NCBI RefSeq assembly: GCF_036375055.1
Contig: NZ_DASUSQ010000064.1
Location: 1 to 64,000, forward strand
Reading direction: 5' to 3'
Origin: Umezawaea sp036375055
GTDB taxonomy: Bacteria; Actinomycetota; Actinomycetes; Mycobacteriales; Pseudonocardiaceae
Length of the DNA: 64,000 bases
Below are positions 27,092 through 34,894 of this stretch, piece after piece. How positions within the stretch are numbered: position 1 is the stretch's first letter; each line of letters opens with the position of its first letter. The notes under the pieces were generated by a model that saw only the letters and a list, made by a program, of their open reading frames with translations, did not search any database and was not told where the DNA came from. The translations under genes and the position numbers were made by a program.

Positions 27092-27859
27092 GTGAGTGAG
27101 CACCTGATCCTCGACACGGCCGGCCACGTCGCCACCCTGACGATCGACCGGCCCGCCAAGCGCAACGCGATGAGCTACGAGATGTGGTCCGCGCTGCCCG
27201 GCCTGCTCGACCTCGTCCGGCACGACGACGAGATCAGGGTGCTGGTCCTGCGGGGCGGGGAGAACTTCTCGGCGGGCGCGGACATCAGCGAGTTCTCGAC
27301 GCTGCGCAACGGCGCCGAGGGCGCGGCGAAGTACAACCGGGCGGTGCTCGCGGGGGAGAGGGCCATCGCGGGGCTCGGCAAGCCGACGATCGCCGCGATC
27401 ACCGGGTTCTGCGTCGGCGGCGGCTGCGAGCTGGCCCTGGCGTGCGACGTGCGGATCGCCGAGTCGGGTGCGCGGTTCGGCATCACACCCGCCAAGCTCG
27501 GCATCGTCTACAACTTCACGTCCACCAAGCAGCTCGTCGACGTGGTCGGCCCGTCGTGGGCCAAGCAGATCCTGTTCAGCGGCGAACTGGTCGACGCGGC
27601 GACGGCGCTGCGCATCGGGCTGGTCAACGAGGTCCACGAGCCCGGCGCGCTCCAGGCGCGGGTGCGGGAGCTGGCCGGGACGATCGCGTCACGGGCGCAG
27701 GTGAGCCTGCGCGGGGCGAAGACGATCGTCACCCTCATCACCGAGGGCCAGCACGAGGAGGACGGCGCTGTGCACGCCCTCTACGAGGAGGCCGTGCACA
27801 GCGCCGAGTACGCCGAGGGCGTCGCGGCGTTCCTGGAGAAGCGAGCGCCGAACTTCTAG
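27092..27859 (+). CDS. Enoyl-CoA hydratase/isomerase family protein
   Basis: Crotonase-fold protein of 255 aa starting at the GTG at 27092. The oxyanion segments GGENFSAGADISEF (about 51-64) and GFCVGGGCELALACDVRIAE (about 105-124) are intact. The first glutamate expected of a hydratase at the second site is present in GGGCELALACD, and a later acidic residue could serve as the second. It is a better match to true hydratases than the gene at 7827. The gene stands alone, convergent with the formaldehyde-detoxification pair, so its acyl-CoA substrate cannot be inferred. Confidence 0.88.
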   Translation: MSEHLILDTAGHVATLTIDRPAKRNAMSYEMWSALPGLLDLVRHDDEIRVLVLRGGENFSAGADISEFSTLRNGAEGAAKYNRAVLAGERAIAGLGKPTIAAITGFCVGGGCELALACDVRIAESGARFGITPAKLGIVYNFTSTKQLVDVVGPSWAKQILFSGELVDAATALRIGLVNEVHEPGALQARVRELAGTIASRAQVSLRGAKTIVTLITEGQHEEDGAVHALYEEAVHSAEYAEGVAAFLEKRAPNF

Positions 27860-27866
27860 GGCCGCG

Positions 27867-28466
27867 CTAGACGTTCGCCGTCTCGGCGGCGATCGTCGTG
27901 CTGTCGCCGTGTCCGGTGTGGACGATCGTCTCCGGGGGCAGCGGCAGCAGGCGCGCCCTGATCGACGCGACGATGGTGTCGAAATCCGAATAGGACCGAC
28001 CGGTGGCGCCGGGACCGCCCTGGAACAGCGTGTCGCCGGTGAAGACGACCCCCAGCGACGGCACGTGGAAGCACACGGCGCCCGGCGCGTGGCCGGGCGT
28101 GTGCAGCACGTGGACCTCGCCGCCGCCGACGGTGATGACCTGGCCGTCGGCCAGGTCGCCGTCGGGGGCGCGGTCCGGGTGGGTCAGGTCCCACACGACC
28201 CGGTCCGCCGGGTGCAGCAGCACCGGGGCGCCGGTCGCCTCGGACAGCGCCGGGGCGACCCGCACGTGGTCGTCGTGCGCGTGCGTGGCCAGGATCGCGA
28301 CGACCTCGCGGCCGTTCACCACCTCGAGGATCGCGTCCACGTCGTGCGGCGCGTCGATCACCGCGCACTCCTCGTCGTCGCCCAGCACCCAGACGTTGTT
28401 GTCCACGTCGAAGGTCTGGCCGTCCAGCGAGAAGGTGCCGGAGGTGACGCCGTGGTCGATCCGCAT
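27867..28466 (-). CDS. MBL-fold hydrolase paired with mycothiol formaldehyde dehydrogenase
   Basis: Metallo-beta-lactamase-fold protein of 199 aa with the zinc motif HAHDDH (HxHxDH, near 85), further ligands in HTPGHAPG and GDTLF, and a C-terminal HTGHGD. It starts in the stop codon of the dehydrogenase gene (TGATG). A metallo-hydrolase directly after mscR is a conserved actinobacterial pair (Rv2260 after Rv2259 in M. tuberculosis). By analogy it may hydrolyse S-formylmycothiol to formate and mycothiol, or an S-acyl mycothiol; this is inference from context. Length fits glyoxalase-II-like proteins. Confidence 0.85.
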   Translation of the reverse strand: MRIDHGVTSGTFSLDGQTFDVDNNVWVLGDDEECAVIDAPHDVDAILEVVNGREVVAILATHAHDDHVRVAPALSEATGAPVLLHPADRVVWDLTHPDRAPDGDLADGQVITVGGGEVHVLHTPGHAPGAVCFHVPSLGVVFTGDTLFQGGPGATGRSYSDFDTIVASIRARLLPLPPETIVHTGHGDSTTIAAETANV

Positions 28467-29551
28467 CAGAAGACCACCACCGAGCGCAGGACGTCGCCCT
28501 TGTGCATCTTCTCGAACGCGGCCTCGACGCCGTCGAGCGGGATCTCCTCGCTGACGAACGCGTCGAGGTCGAGCCTGCCCTGCTGGTAGAGGTCGACGAG
28601 CATCGGGAAGTCGCGGCTGGGCAGGCAGTCGCCGTACCAGCTCGACTTGAGCGAGCCGCCGTGGCCGAAGAAGTCGATCAGCGGCATCTCGATCTTCATG
28701 TCCGGCGTCGGCACGCCGACCAGGACGACCGTGCCCGCCAGGTCGCGGGCGTGGAACGCCTGCTTCCACGTCTCCGGCCTGCCGACGGCGTCGATCACGA
28801 CGTCCGCGCCGAAGCCGTCGGTCAGCTCCTTGATGGCCTCGACCGCGTCCACCTCGCGGGCGTTGACGAAGTGCGTGGCGCCGAAGCCCTTGGCCCACTC
28901 CAGCTTCCGCGGGTCGGTGTCCACGGCGATGATCTTCGCCGCGCCCGCGAGCCTGGCACCCGCCACCGCGCCGTCGCCCACACCGCCGCAGCCGATGATC
29001 GCGACCGAGTCGCCGCGGCCGACGCCACCGGTGTTCATGGCCGCGCCGATGCCCGCCATCACGCCGCAGCCGAGCAGGCCGACGGCGGCGGGGCGTGCGG
29101 TCGGGTCGACCTTGGTGCACTGGCCCGCGTGCACGAGGGTCTTCTCCGCGAACGCGCCGATGCCGAGCGCGGGGGACAGCGCGGTGCCGTCCTCCAGCGT
29201 CATCGGCTGGGCGGCGTTGTGGGTGTTGAAGCAGTACCAGGGCTTGCCGCGCTTGCACGCCCGGCACGAACCGCAGACCGCGCGCCAGTTCAGCACGACG
29301 AAGTCACCGGGCTCGACCTCCGTGACGCCCTCGCCGACCTGCTCCACGATGCCCGCGGCCTCGTGGCCCAGCAGGAACGGGAACTCGTCGTTGATGCCGC
29401 CCTCGCGGTAGTGCAGGTCGGTGTGGCAGACACCGCAGGCCTGCACGCGCACCACCGCCTCGCCGGGGCCGGGGTCGGGGATCACGATGGTCGTCAACTC
29501 GACCTGCTGCCCCTTGCCCCGAGCGATCACGCCGCTGACTTCCTGCGCCAC
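28466..29551 (-). CDS. mscR: S-(hydroxymethyl)mycothiol dehydrogenase
   Basis: Zinc-dependent class III-type alcohol dehydrogenase of 361 aa that oxidises the formaldehyde-mycothiol adduct with NAD+ and can also act as S-nitrosomycothiol reductase. I chose the GTG at 29551 (GGAGG 5 nt upstream), which gives AQEVSGVIARGKGQQVELTT as in known MscR; the frame extends 25 codons upstream. Catalytic zinc ligands are in ACGVCHTD and GHEAAG, the structural zinc cysteines in CGSCRACKRGKPWYC, and the NAD motif is GCGGVGDGAV. It is followed without a gap by an MBL hydrolase and preceded by a VOC protein, forming a detoxification unit. Confidence 0.94.
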   Translation of the reverse strand: MAQEVSGVIARGKGQQVELTTIVIPDPGPGEAVVRVQACGVCHTDLHYREGGINDEFPFLLGHEAAGIVEQVGEGVTEVEPGDFVVLNWRAVCGSCRACKRGKPWYCFNTHNAAQPMTLEDGTALSPALGIGAFAEKTLVHAGQCTKVDPTARPAAVGLLGCGVMAGIGAAMNTGGVGRGDSVAIIGCGGVGDGAVAGARLAGAAKIIAVDTDPRKLEWAKGFGATHFVNAREVDAVEAIKELTDGFGADVVIDAVGRPETWKQAFHARDLAGTVVLVGVPTPDMKIEMPLIDFFGHGGSLKSSWYGDCLPSRDFPMLVDLYQQGRLDLDAFVSEEIPLDGVEAAFEKMHKGDVLRSVVVF

Positions 29552-29594
29552 GTCGTCCTCCGTTTTCGCCGCACGTCGTCGTACTTGAAGTCGA

Positions 29595-30113
29595 TCAGTC
29601 AACCAGGCGTTCGCCGTCGAAGACACCCAGGTCCTCGCGGTAGAACTCGATGCCCACGCCGTTCGGGTCGCGGAAGTACAGGCTGTCGTCCACGCCGCGG
29701 TCCGGACCCAGGTACTCCACGCCCTCGGCGTCCAGGGTGGCCTTCGCCGCGGCGAACTGCTCCGCGGACACCGACAGCGCCAGGTGCTGCACGGCGCCGA
29801 TGGTCTCGCTGAAGTCGGGGTGGTCGTGGCCGGGGAAGTCGAAGAACCCCAGCAGGTTGCGGTGGCCGATGTCGAAGAAGAAGTGGCTGGAGCCCGCGTA
29901 GTCGCGGTTCTCCACCAGCTCCACCAGCGGGAACCCGAGGAACTCCTGGTAGAACTTGATCGTCGTCTCGACGTCGCGGCAGATCAGCGCGATGTGGTGC
30001 ACGCCCCTGGTGGGCGAGGGCCCGCGGTCGGCGAGCGGCGTGAGGTACTTGGTCCGCAGCTCGTCCCGACGGGCGCGGACGGCGTCGAGTTCGGCGCCCT
30101 CTGGCTGTGGCAT
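29595..30113 (-). CDS. VOC-family (glyoxalase-like) protein
   Basis: Vicinal-oxygen-chelate protein of 172 aa starting at the ATG at 30113 behind GGAGGAG. A single VOC module (about 38-165) shows VHHIALICRDVETTIKFYQE with the first metal histidine, a second in VQHLALSV and a glutamate in GVGIEFYRED. The first 35 residues are a charged helical extension. It could be a glyoxalase, dioxygenase or thiol transferase; the metal set is complete, so it is probably an enzyme. It lies 43 bp ahead of mscR on the same strand, which links it to thiol-dependent detoxification by context. Confidence 0.82.
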   Translation of the reverse strand: MPQPEGAELDAVRARRDELRTKYLTPLADRGPSPTRGVHHIALICRDVETTIKFYQEFLGFPLVELVENRDYAGSSHFFFDIGHRNLLGFFDFPGHDHPDFSETIGAVQHLALSVSAEQFAAAKATLDAEGVEYLGPDRGVDDSLYFRDPNGVGIEFYREDLGVFDGERLVD

Positions 30114-30290
30114 GAGGTGCTCCTCCGGTCGCTGGTGGTGCTGCCAACGGCAATGGTAGTTGCGCGTTCAATTTCTTGCCCGGTCATCGGTCGTTGCGCA
30201 GCACGCACAGCGTTCCGTCACACGCAACAACCTGCGCCCACGGCGGCGTCCTGTCAAGACGTCCGACCGGGTACTCCCCGTGGACGACGA

Positions 30291-30325
30291 GGAGCGCCCG
30301 CTCCGCGAGGCGGAACGGGCGCTCC
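30291..30325 (-). terminator. Hairpin after the DUF4235 operon
   Basis: Stem of 16 pairs with one mismatch (30291-30306 with 30310-30325) and a 3-nt loop, 21 bp beyond the DUF4235 stop codon. Confidence 0.65.
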
Positions 30326-30346
30326 CAGTGGTGGTGGTGTGGTCGG

Positions 30347-30625
30347 TCAGTCCATGTCGCGCTTGTCGCCGGGCCACTCGCCGGTCAGCTTGTCGTACCC
30401 GGTGGCGCCACCGCGGTCGATGGCGGCCTTGACGAGCCCGAAGATCGCGCCCTGCACGGTCGCGGCGAGCAGCACCTCGGTCCACGACCGGTCCTGCTGG
30501 GTCGGGGTCGGCGCTTCCCTGTCCCCGGAGATGAGCTTCCAGACCTGCCCGAACGCCTTGCCCGCCAGCACACCGCCGAGCACGCTCACCGCCATGCCGA
30601 GCGGGCGGTAGAGGATCTTGTTCAT
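30347..30625 (-). CDS. DUF4235 membrane protein
   Basis: Small protein of 92 aa matching the DUF4235 pattern: NKILYRPLGMAVSVLGGVLA, then SWTEVLLAATVQGAIFGLVK and an Asp/Lys-rich end. It has two hydrophobic helices. The ATG at 30625 overlaps the stop of the DUF3618 gene (TGATG) and has GGGAGG upstream, so the frame's earlier start is rejected. It is the last gene of a three-gene envelope operon. Biochemical role unknown. Confidence 0.88.
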   Translation of the reverse strand: MNKILYRPLGMAVSVLGGVLAGKAFGQVWKLISGDREAPTPTQQDRSWTEVLLAATVQGAIFGLVKAAIDRGGATGYDKLTGEWPGDKRDMD

Positions 30626-31176
30626 CACGCCCTCCCGCGGGTGAGCTTCCACAGCACGAACAGCACCGCGGCGATGATCCCGGCCGTGGCGACCGGGTGC
30701 TTGCGGGCCTGGGCGGCGACGGGCTCGGGCAGCGCGCCCACGGCCTGGTCGGCCTTCGCCTTCACCTGCGGCGGGATCGCGTCGACCACGTGCGCCGCGG
30801 CCTCGGACGCCTTGGCCCTCGCCTCGTCCGCCTTGACGCGGACCTGCGGCGGGATGGCGTCCACGGCCTGCGCGGTGACCGTCGCGGCCTTGGCCTTCAC
30901 CTGCTGCGCGGTCTCGGCGGCCCTGTCACCCACCTGCGAGGCCGTCTCGGCGGCCTTGGCGGTGGCCTCCCTGCTCTTCACCTTCACCTGCTGCGCGGTC
31001 TCGGCCGCCTTGTCGCCGACCTGCGCCGCGGTCTCCCTACCCTTGGCCTTCACCCGCGCGGGCACGTCGGCCTTGTGCGCCAACGCTTCCACGGTGTCGC
31101 CGAGTTCCCTGCGCGTCTTCTCGATGTCGGCGCGCAACTCCGCCGGGTCGGTGGGGACTTCCTTCTGGCCGCTCAT
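30625..31176 (-). CDS. DUF3618 protein with heptad-like Ala/Lys repeats
   Basis: Protein of 183 aa with an N-terminal DUF3618 motif (PTDPAELRADIEKTRRELGD, then TVEALAHKADVPARVK). A long Ala/Lys/Gln-rich amphipathic region follows, containing repeats such as AAETAQQVKVK and AAETAQQVKAK and two copies of VDAIPPQV. It ends in one transmembrane helix (about 160-178) and a basic tail. The region resembles LEA/apolipoprotein-like helices that could lie on a membrane. Middle gene of the holin-X/DUF3618/DUF4235 operon. Confidence 0.88.
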   Translation of the reverse strand: MSGQKEVPTDPAELRADIEKTRRELGDTVEALAHKADVPARVKAKGRETAAQVGDKAAETAQQVKVKSREATAKAAETASQVGDRAAETAQQVKAKAATVTAQAVDAIPPQVRVKADEARAKASEAAAHVVDAIPPQVKAKADQAVGALPEPVAAQARKHPVATAGIIAAVLFVLWKLTRGRA

Positions 31177-31571
31177 CGGTGTGCCCTCTCGCTTACCGTG
31201 GCGATGTCCTGCTTCACGCCCTCGATCGCCTGTTCAGGAACGGGTGGTGTGCCCTTGTCGATCTGCTTCTTGCCGATCAGCGCCACGATCCCCGCGACGG
31301 CGAAGACGCCGAGCGCGACGACGAAGGCGGCCAGCCACGGAGCCATCACCGTGGCCAGGAGGAGCACGAGCCCGGCGATCAGGGACATCACGCCGAACCA
31401 CGCGAGGACGCCCGCGCCGCCGAACAGCCCGGCACCGACGCCGACCTTCTTGCCCTTGGCCTGCACCTCCGCGACCGCGAGCTTGATCTCTTCCCTGGCC
31501 AGCCTGCTGACCTGTTCCGTCAGCCGGCCGACGAGCTGCGCCGTCGACGCCTCACGCACTGTGCTGTCCAT
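31173..31571 (-). CDS. Phage-holin-like (holin-X family) membrane protein
   Basis: Protein of 132 aa of the actinobacterial holin superfamily X. An N-terminal amphipathic helix (TAQLVGRLTEQVSRLAREEI) is followed by two transmembrane hairpins (about 48-75 and 78-102) and a soluble tail. Despite the family name these chromosomal proteins are not prophage lysis genes; no phage genes lie nearby. It is first in a three-gene operon, overlapping DUF3618 by 4 nt. The promoter at 31598-31622 fits a SigB/SigF-type stress sigma factor, so it is probably an envelope stress protein. Confidence 0.88.
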   Translation of the reverse strand: MDSTVREASTAQLVGRLTEQVSRLAREEIKLAVAEVQAKGKKVGVGAGLFGGAGVLAWFGVMSLIAGLVLLLATVMAPWLAAFVVALGVFAVAGIVALIGKKQIDKGTPPVPEQAIEGVKQDIATVSERAHR

Positions 31572-31597
31572 GACCGCCTCCTCTCTCTGAAGGGCGG

Positions 31598-31622
31598 TTA
31601 CCCCGATGCGCCGATGTCAACC
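31598..31622 (-). promoter_or_regulatory. SigB/SigF-type stress promoter
   Basis: On the minus strand GGTT (31622-31619), 15-bp spacer, GGGTAA (31603-31598), the group 3 sigma factor pattern GTT-N14-16-GGGTA. It lies about 27 bp before the holin-X start. Confidence 0.6.
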
Positions 31623-31663
31623 ACCTGGTGTGGTGAATCCGTCCGGTGGTTACCCCTCCGGCC

Positions 31664-32620
31664 ATGACCGACAAGGCCACAGAGCGGATGCCCGCCGCGC
31701 CAACGGACCTCCCGAAGCGATCGTGGTGGGAGGTGCTCAAGCGGACGGTCAAGGAGTTCAACCGCGACAACCTCACCGACTGGGCGGCGGCGCTCACCTA
31801 CTACGGGGTGCTGTCGCTGTTCCCCGGACTGCTGGTGCTCACGGCCGCGCTGGGCCTGATGGGTCCGTCGGCGACGCAGTCGCTCGTCGACAGCGTGAAC
31901 AGCCTCGGTCCGGGGCAGGCGCGCGACATCATCGTCGGCGGGATCGAGGAGCTCCAGAGGACGAAGTCGTTCGCGGGTCCCCTGGCGGTCATCGGTCTGC
32001 TGGCCGCGCTGTGGTCGGCGTCGGGGTACATCGGCGCGTTCATGCGCGCCTCGAACTCGATCTACGACGTCGAGGAGGGGCGCCCCTTCTGGAAGGTGAT
32101 CCCGCTGCGGCTCGGCCTGACCCTGGGCGTGGTGGTGCTGCTGGTGATCACCGCGGCGGGCATCGGGCTCAGCGGCGGCGTGGCCGAGGAGGTGGGCCGG
32201 TTCCTGGGACTCGGCTCGACCGCCGTCACGGTCTGGGACATCGCGAAGTGGCCGGTGCTCCTGGTGCTCGCGAGCCTCGCGATCGGCCTGCTGTTCTGGG
32301 CGTCGCCCAACGTGCGCCAGCCGAGCTTCCTGTGGATCACCCCCGGCGGCGCGCTCGCGGTCGTCGTCTGGATCATCGCCTCGCTGGGGTTCGCCTTCTA
32401 CGTCGCGAACTTCAGCTCGTACAACAAGACCTACGGCGCTCTCGCGGGCGTGATCGTCTTCCTGGTGTGGCTGTGGATCTCGAACCTGGCCCTGCTGCTC
32501 GGCGCGGAACTCGACGCCGAGCTGGAGCGGGGTCGCCGGATCGAGGCGGGGCAGTCGCCGGAGCACGACCCGGTGGCCCCGCCCCGTGACACCAGGGCGA
32601 TGGACGGCGACCGGGCGTAG
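31664..32620 (+). CDS. YihY/BrkB-family membrane protein
   Basis: Integral membrane protein of 318 aa with six predicted helices, starting at the ATG at 31664. Family signatures include NLTDWAAALTYYGVLSLFPG (about 37-56) and, near the end, GALAGVIVFLVWLWISNLAL followed by LGAELDAELERGR. Members were once called ribonuclease BN by mistake. They are now treated as membrane proteins of unknown transport or envelope function. It is divergent from the holin-X operon, with which it probably shares an envelope role. Confidence 0.92.
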   Translation: MTDKATERMPAAPTDLPKRSWWEVLKRTVKEFNRDNLTDWAAALTYYGVLSLFPGLLVLTAALGLMGPSATQSLVDSVNSLGPGQARDIIVGGIEELQRTKSFAGPLAVIGLLAALWSASGYIGAFMRASNSIYDVEEGRPFWKVIPLRLGLTLGVVVLLVITAAGIGLSGGVAEEVGRFLGLGSTAVTVWDIAKWPVLLVLASLAIGLLFWASPNVRQPSFLWITPGGALAVVVWIIASLGFAFYVANFSSYNKTYGALAGVIVFLVWLWISNLALLLGAELDAELERGRRIEAGQSPEHDPVAPPRDTRAMDGDRA

Positions 32621-32641
32621 ACCCGGCCGCCTCCCGCACGG

Positions 32642-33013
32642 CTACTCGGCCGCGCCCTGCTGCGCTTCGGCTTCCTTGCGCACCTCGTCCATGTCGACCT
32701 TGCGGGCCTGGTCGATCAGGTCCTCCAGCGCCGCCTCGGGCAGCGCGCCCGGCTGCGCGTAGAGCACGATCCCGTCGCGGACGATCATCAGGGTCGGGAT
32801 GGACCGCACCTGGAACGTGGCGGCCAGCTCCTGCTGGGCTTCCGTGTCGACCTTGCCGAAGACGATGTCCCCGTGCTTCTCGGACGACTTGTCGTAGACC
32901 GGCGCGAACTGGCGGCACGGACCGCACCACGAGGCCCAGAAGTCCACCAGGACCATGTCAGAACCACCGACGACCTCGTCGAAGTTCTTCGTGGTCAGCT
33001 CCACCGTGGCCAT
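32642..33013 (-). CDS. Thioredoxin
   Basis: Cytoplasmic thiol-disulfide oxidoreductase of 123 aa. The ATG at 33013 has AGGAGG 5 nt upstream; the frame begins earlier but without a ribosome site. The active site WASWCGPC (Cys30-Cys33) and the cis-proline segment RSIPTLMIV are intact. A 20-residue acidic/Gln-rich C-terminal extension (VRKEAEAQQGAAE) goes beyond the classic fold. No thioredoxin reductase is adjacent. Confidence 0.93.
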   Translation of the reverse strand: MATVELTTKNFDEVVGGSDMVLVDFWASWCGPCRQFAPVYDKSSEKHGDIVFGKVDTEAQQELAATFQVRSIPTLMIVRDGIVLYAQPGALPEAALEDLIDQARKVDMDEVRKEAEAQQGAAE

Positions 33014-33090
33014 TCGTCCTCCTAGCTCGACTTGCAGTCCTTGCGCCCCGTCCAACGCGCGGGCGACCTCCAGGATTCCCCAGGGAATTT

Positions 33091-33123
33091 CAACTCGCTG
33101 TGGACATCTTCAACAACGAGTTG
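33091..33123. promoter_or_regulatory. Inverted repeat before the amino-acid importer operon
   Basis: CAACTCG (33091-33097) and CGAGTTG (33117-33123), perfect 7-bp arms spaced by 19 bp, 31 bp before the binding-protein start. CAAC also recurs inside. It is a candidate site for the regulator encoded as the fourth gene of the operon. Confidence 0.5.
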
Positions 33124-33153
33124 TAGCTTTTCGCCACCACACCTGGAGGCGCC

Positions 33154-34074
33154 GTGCTGATCCGAAGGCTTGCCGTTACCGCCCTAGTCCTGTCCACGCT
33201 GGTGGCCTGCGGGAACGACGACGGGGCCGCACCGGCCGCGTCCGGAGGGCCGCAGCCGTCCACCGAGTCGATCGTCTCGTCCGTGAAGAAGGACGACGCG
33301 CTCGCCGCGGGCCTGCCGCCCGCCATCGCGTCCGCGGGCAAGCTGCGGATCGGCTCGAACATCCAGAACCCGCCGAACAACTTCTACGCGGAGGACGGCA
33401 AGACGGCGAAGGGCTCCGAGGTCGACCTCGCCAAGGCCGTCGCCGCGAAGCTCGGCCTCCAGGTCGAGTACAGCGACATGGCGTTCAGCTCGCTGATCAC
33501 CAGCCTCCAGTCCGGCCGGATCGACCTGACGATGGCGGCGATGAACGACACCCCCGAGCGCCGGCAGGCGATCGACTTCGTCGACTACTTCACCTCCGGC
33601 ATCACGATCATGGTGCAGAAGGGCAACCCCAGCTCCGTCAAGGGGCCGGACGACCTCTGCGGCAAGGGCGTCGCGGTCAACCTGGGCACCAGCCAGGAGG
33701 CCTACGCCAAGGAGCAGAGCACGAAGTGCGTCGCCGCGGGCAAGGGCGAGGTGACCGTGACCTCGACCGACAGCGACACGCAGAACCAGAACCAGCTGCG
33801 CACCGGCCGCGTCGCCGCGATCCTCAACGACCTGCCGACCGCCGTGTACGTGGCGCAGACGGCGGGCAAGGGTGAGTACTTCGAGGTCGTCAAGGCCGAC
33901 CCGATCAACGGCGGGCCGTACGGCATCGGCGTGAACAAGTCGAACCCGGAGCTGACCAAGTCGGTCCAGGCCGCGCTCCAGGCGCTGGTGGACGACGGCA
34001 CCTACGGCAAGATCCTGGCCGAGTGGGACGTCGCCCAGGGCGCGATCGCGAAGGTGACCGTCAATGGCGGGTGA
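33154..34074 (+). CDS. Polar amino-acid ABC transporter, binding lipoprotein
   Basis: Extracellular solute-binding protein family 3 lipoprotein of 306 aa. The GTG at 33154 has TGGAGG upstream; signal peptide with lipobox LVAC (Cys19). The mature chain shows the family signatures LRIGSNIQNPPNNFYAEDGK, then GSEVDLAKAVAAKLGLQVEY and MNDTPERRQAIDFVDYF. The Arg and Asp that usually clamp the amino-acid backbone lie in that last segment and near the C-terminus. The side-chain preference cannot be read. First gene of a four-gene operon, overlapping the permease by 11 nt. Confidence 0.93.
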   Translation: MLIRRLAVTALVLSTLVACGNDDGAAPAASGGPQPSTESIVSSVKKDDALAAGLPPAIASAGKLRIGSNIQNPPNNFYAEDGKTAKGSEVDLAKAVAAKLGLQVEYSDMAFSSLITSLQSGRIDLTMAAMNDTPERRQAIDFVDYFTSGITIMVQKGNPSSVKGPDDLCGKGVAVNLGTSQEAYAKEQSTKCVAAGKGEVTVTSTDSDTQNQNQLRTGRVAAILNDLPTAVYVAQTAGKGEYFEVVKADPINGGPYGIGVNKSNPELTKSVQAALQALVDDGTYGKILAEWDVAQGAIAKVTVNGG

Positions 34075-34894
34075 GGACCTCCAGGTCGTCCCGATCCGGC
34101 ACTGGGGCCGCTGGGTCGTCGGGGCGCTGATCCTGGGGCTGCTCGCGGCGCTCGGGTTCGCGCTGGCCGACGCGCGGATCCTCTACGAGGACGTGCCGGG
34201 CTTCTTCACCCACGAGATCATGATCAGCGGTCTGGTCAACACCGTCGTCCTCGCGGTGTGCGCCCAGGCCGGGGCGGTCGTGCTGGGCGTGGTGCTCGCG
34301 CTGCTGCGCCGGTCGCCCAACCCGGTGGCCCGCTGGTTCGCCTGGGGCTACATCTGGCTGTTCCGCGGCCTGCCGGTGCTGCTCCAGATCCTGCTGTGGT
34401 TCAACCTCGCGCTGGTGTTCGAGTTCATCTCCGTCCCGGTGCCGTTCACCGACGCGTTCCTGCTGCACGAGCCGACGAACGTGCTCATCACGGCGTTCGT
34501 GGCGGCGCTGCTGGGGCTGGGGCTCAACGAGAGCGCGTACATGGCGGAGATCGTCCGGGCGGGCCTGAACAGCGTCGACCCCGGCCAGATCGAGGCCGCG
34601 AAGGCCATCGGCATGACGCCGGGGAAGACGTTCCGGCGGGTGGTACTGCCGCAGGCGATGCGGGTGATCATCCCGCCCACCGGCAACAACTTCATCAACA
34701 TGCTCAAGGGCACGTCGATGGCGTCGGTGATCGGGTTCCTGGAGCTGATCCACGCGGCCAACCGGATCTCCTCGGGCAACCTGGAGATCATGGAGACGCT
34801 GATCGCCGCCGCCCTGTGGTACCTGATCGTGGTGAGCGTGGCCAACGTCGGGCAGTACTACCTGGAACGCGCCTACGGGAAGGGTGTCCGGTGA
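34064..34894 (+). CDS. Polar amino-acid ABC transporter permease
   Basis: Membrane subunit of 276 aa (His/Glu/Gln/Arg family). It starts at the ATG at 34064, inside the end of the binding-protein gene. It has an N-terminal helix (about 20-38), then a five-helix core with YIWLFRGLPVLLQILLWFN. The EAA loop EIVRAGLNSVDPGQIEAAKA continues IGMTPGKTFRRVVLPQAMRV, which contacts the ATPase. One permease gene implies a homodimer. The next gene's GTG overlaps the stop codon. Confidence 0.94.
   Translation: MAGEDLQVVPIRHWGRWVVGALILGLLAALGFALADARILYEDVPGFFTHEIMISGLVNTVVLAVCAQAGAVVLGVVLALLRRSPNPVARWFAWGYIWLFRGLPVLLQILLWFNLALVFEFISVPVPFTDAFLLHEPTNVLITAFVAALLGLGLNESAYMAEIVRAGLNSVDPGQIEAAKAIGMTPGKTFRRVVLPQAMRVIIPPTGNNFINMLKGTSMASVIGFLELIHAANRISSGNLEIMETLIAAALWYLIVVSVANVGQYYLERAYGKGVR

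Noticed and set aside
31173..31571. Prophage lysis gene suggested by holin similarity
   Set aside because: The holin-X family is chromosomal in actinobacteria, and no phage structural, integrase or endolysin gene is nearby.
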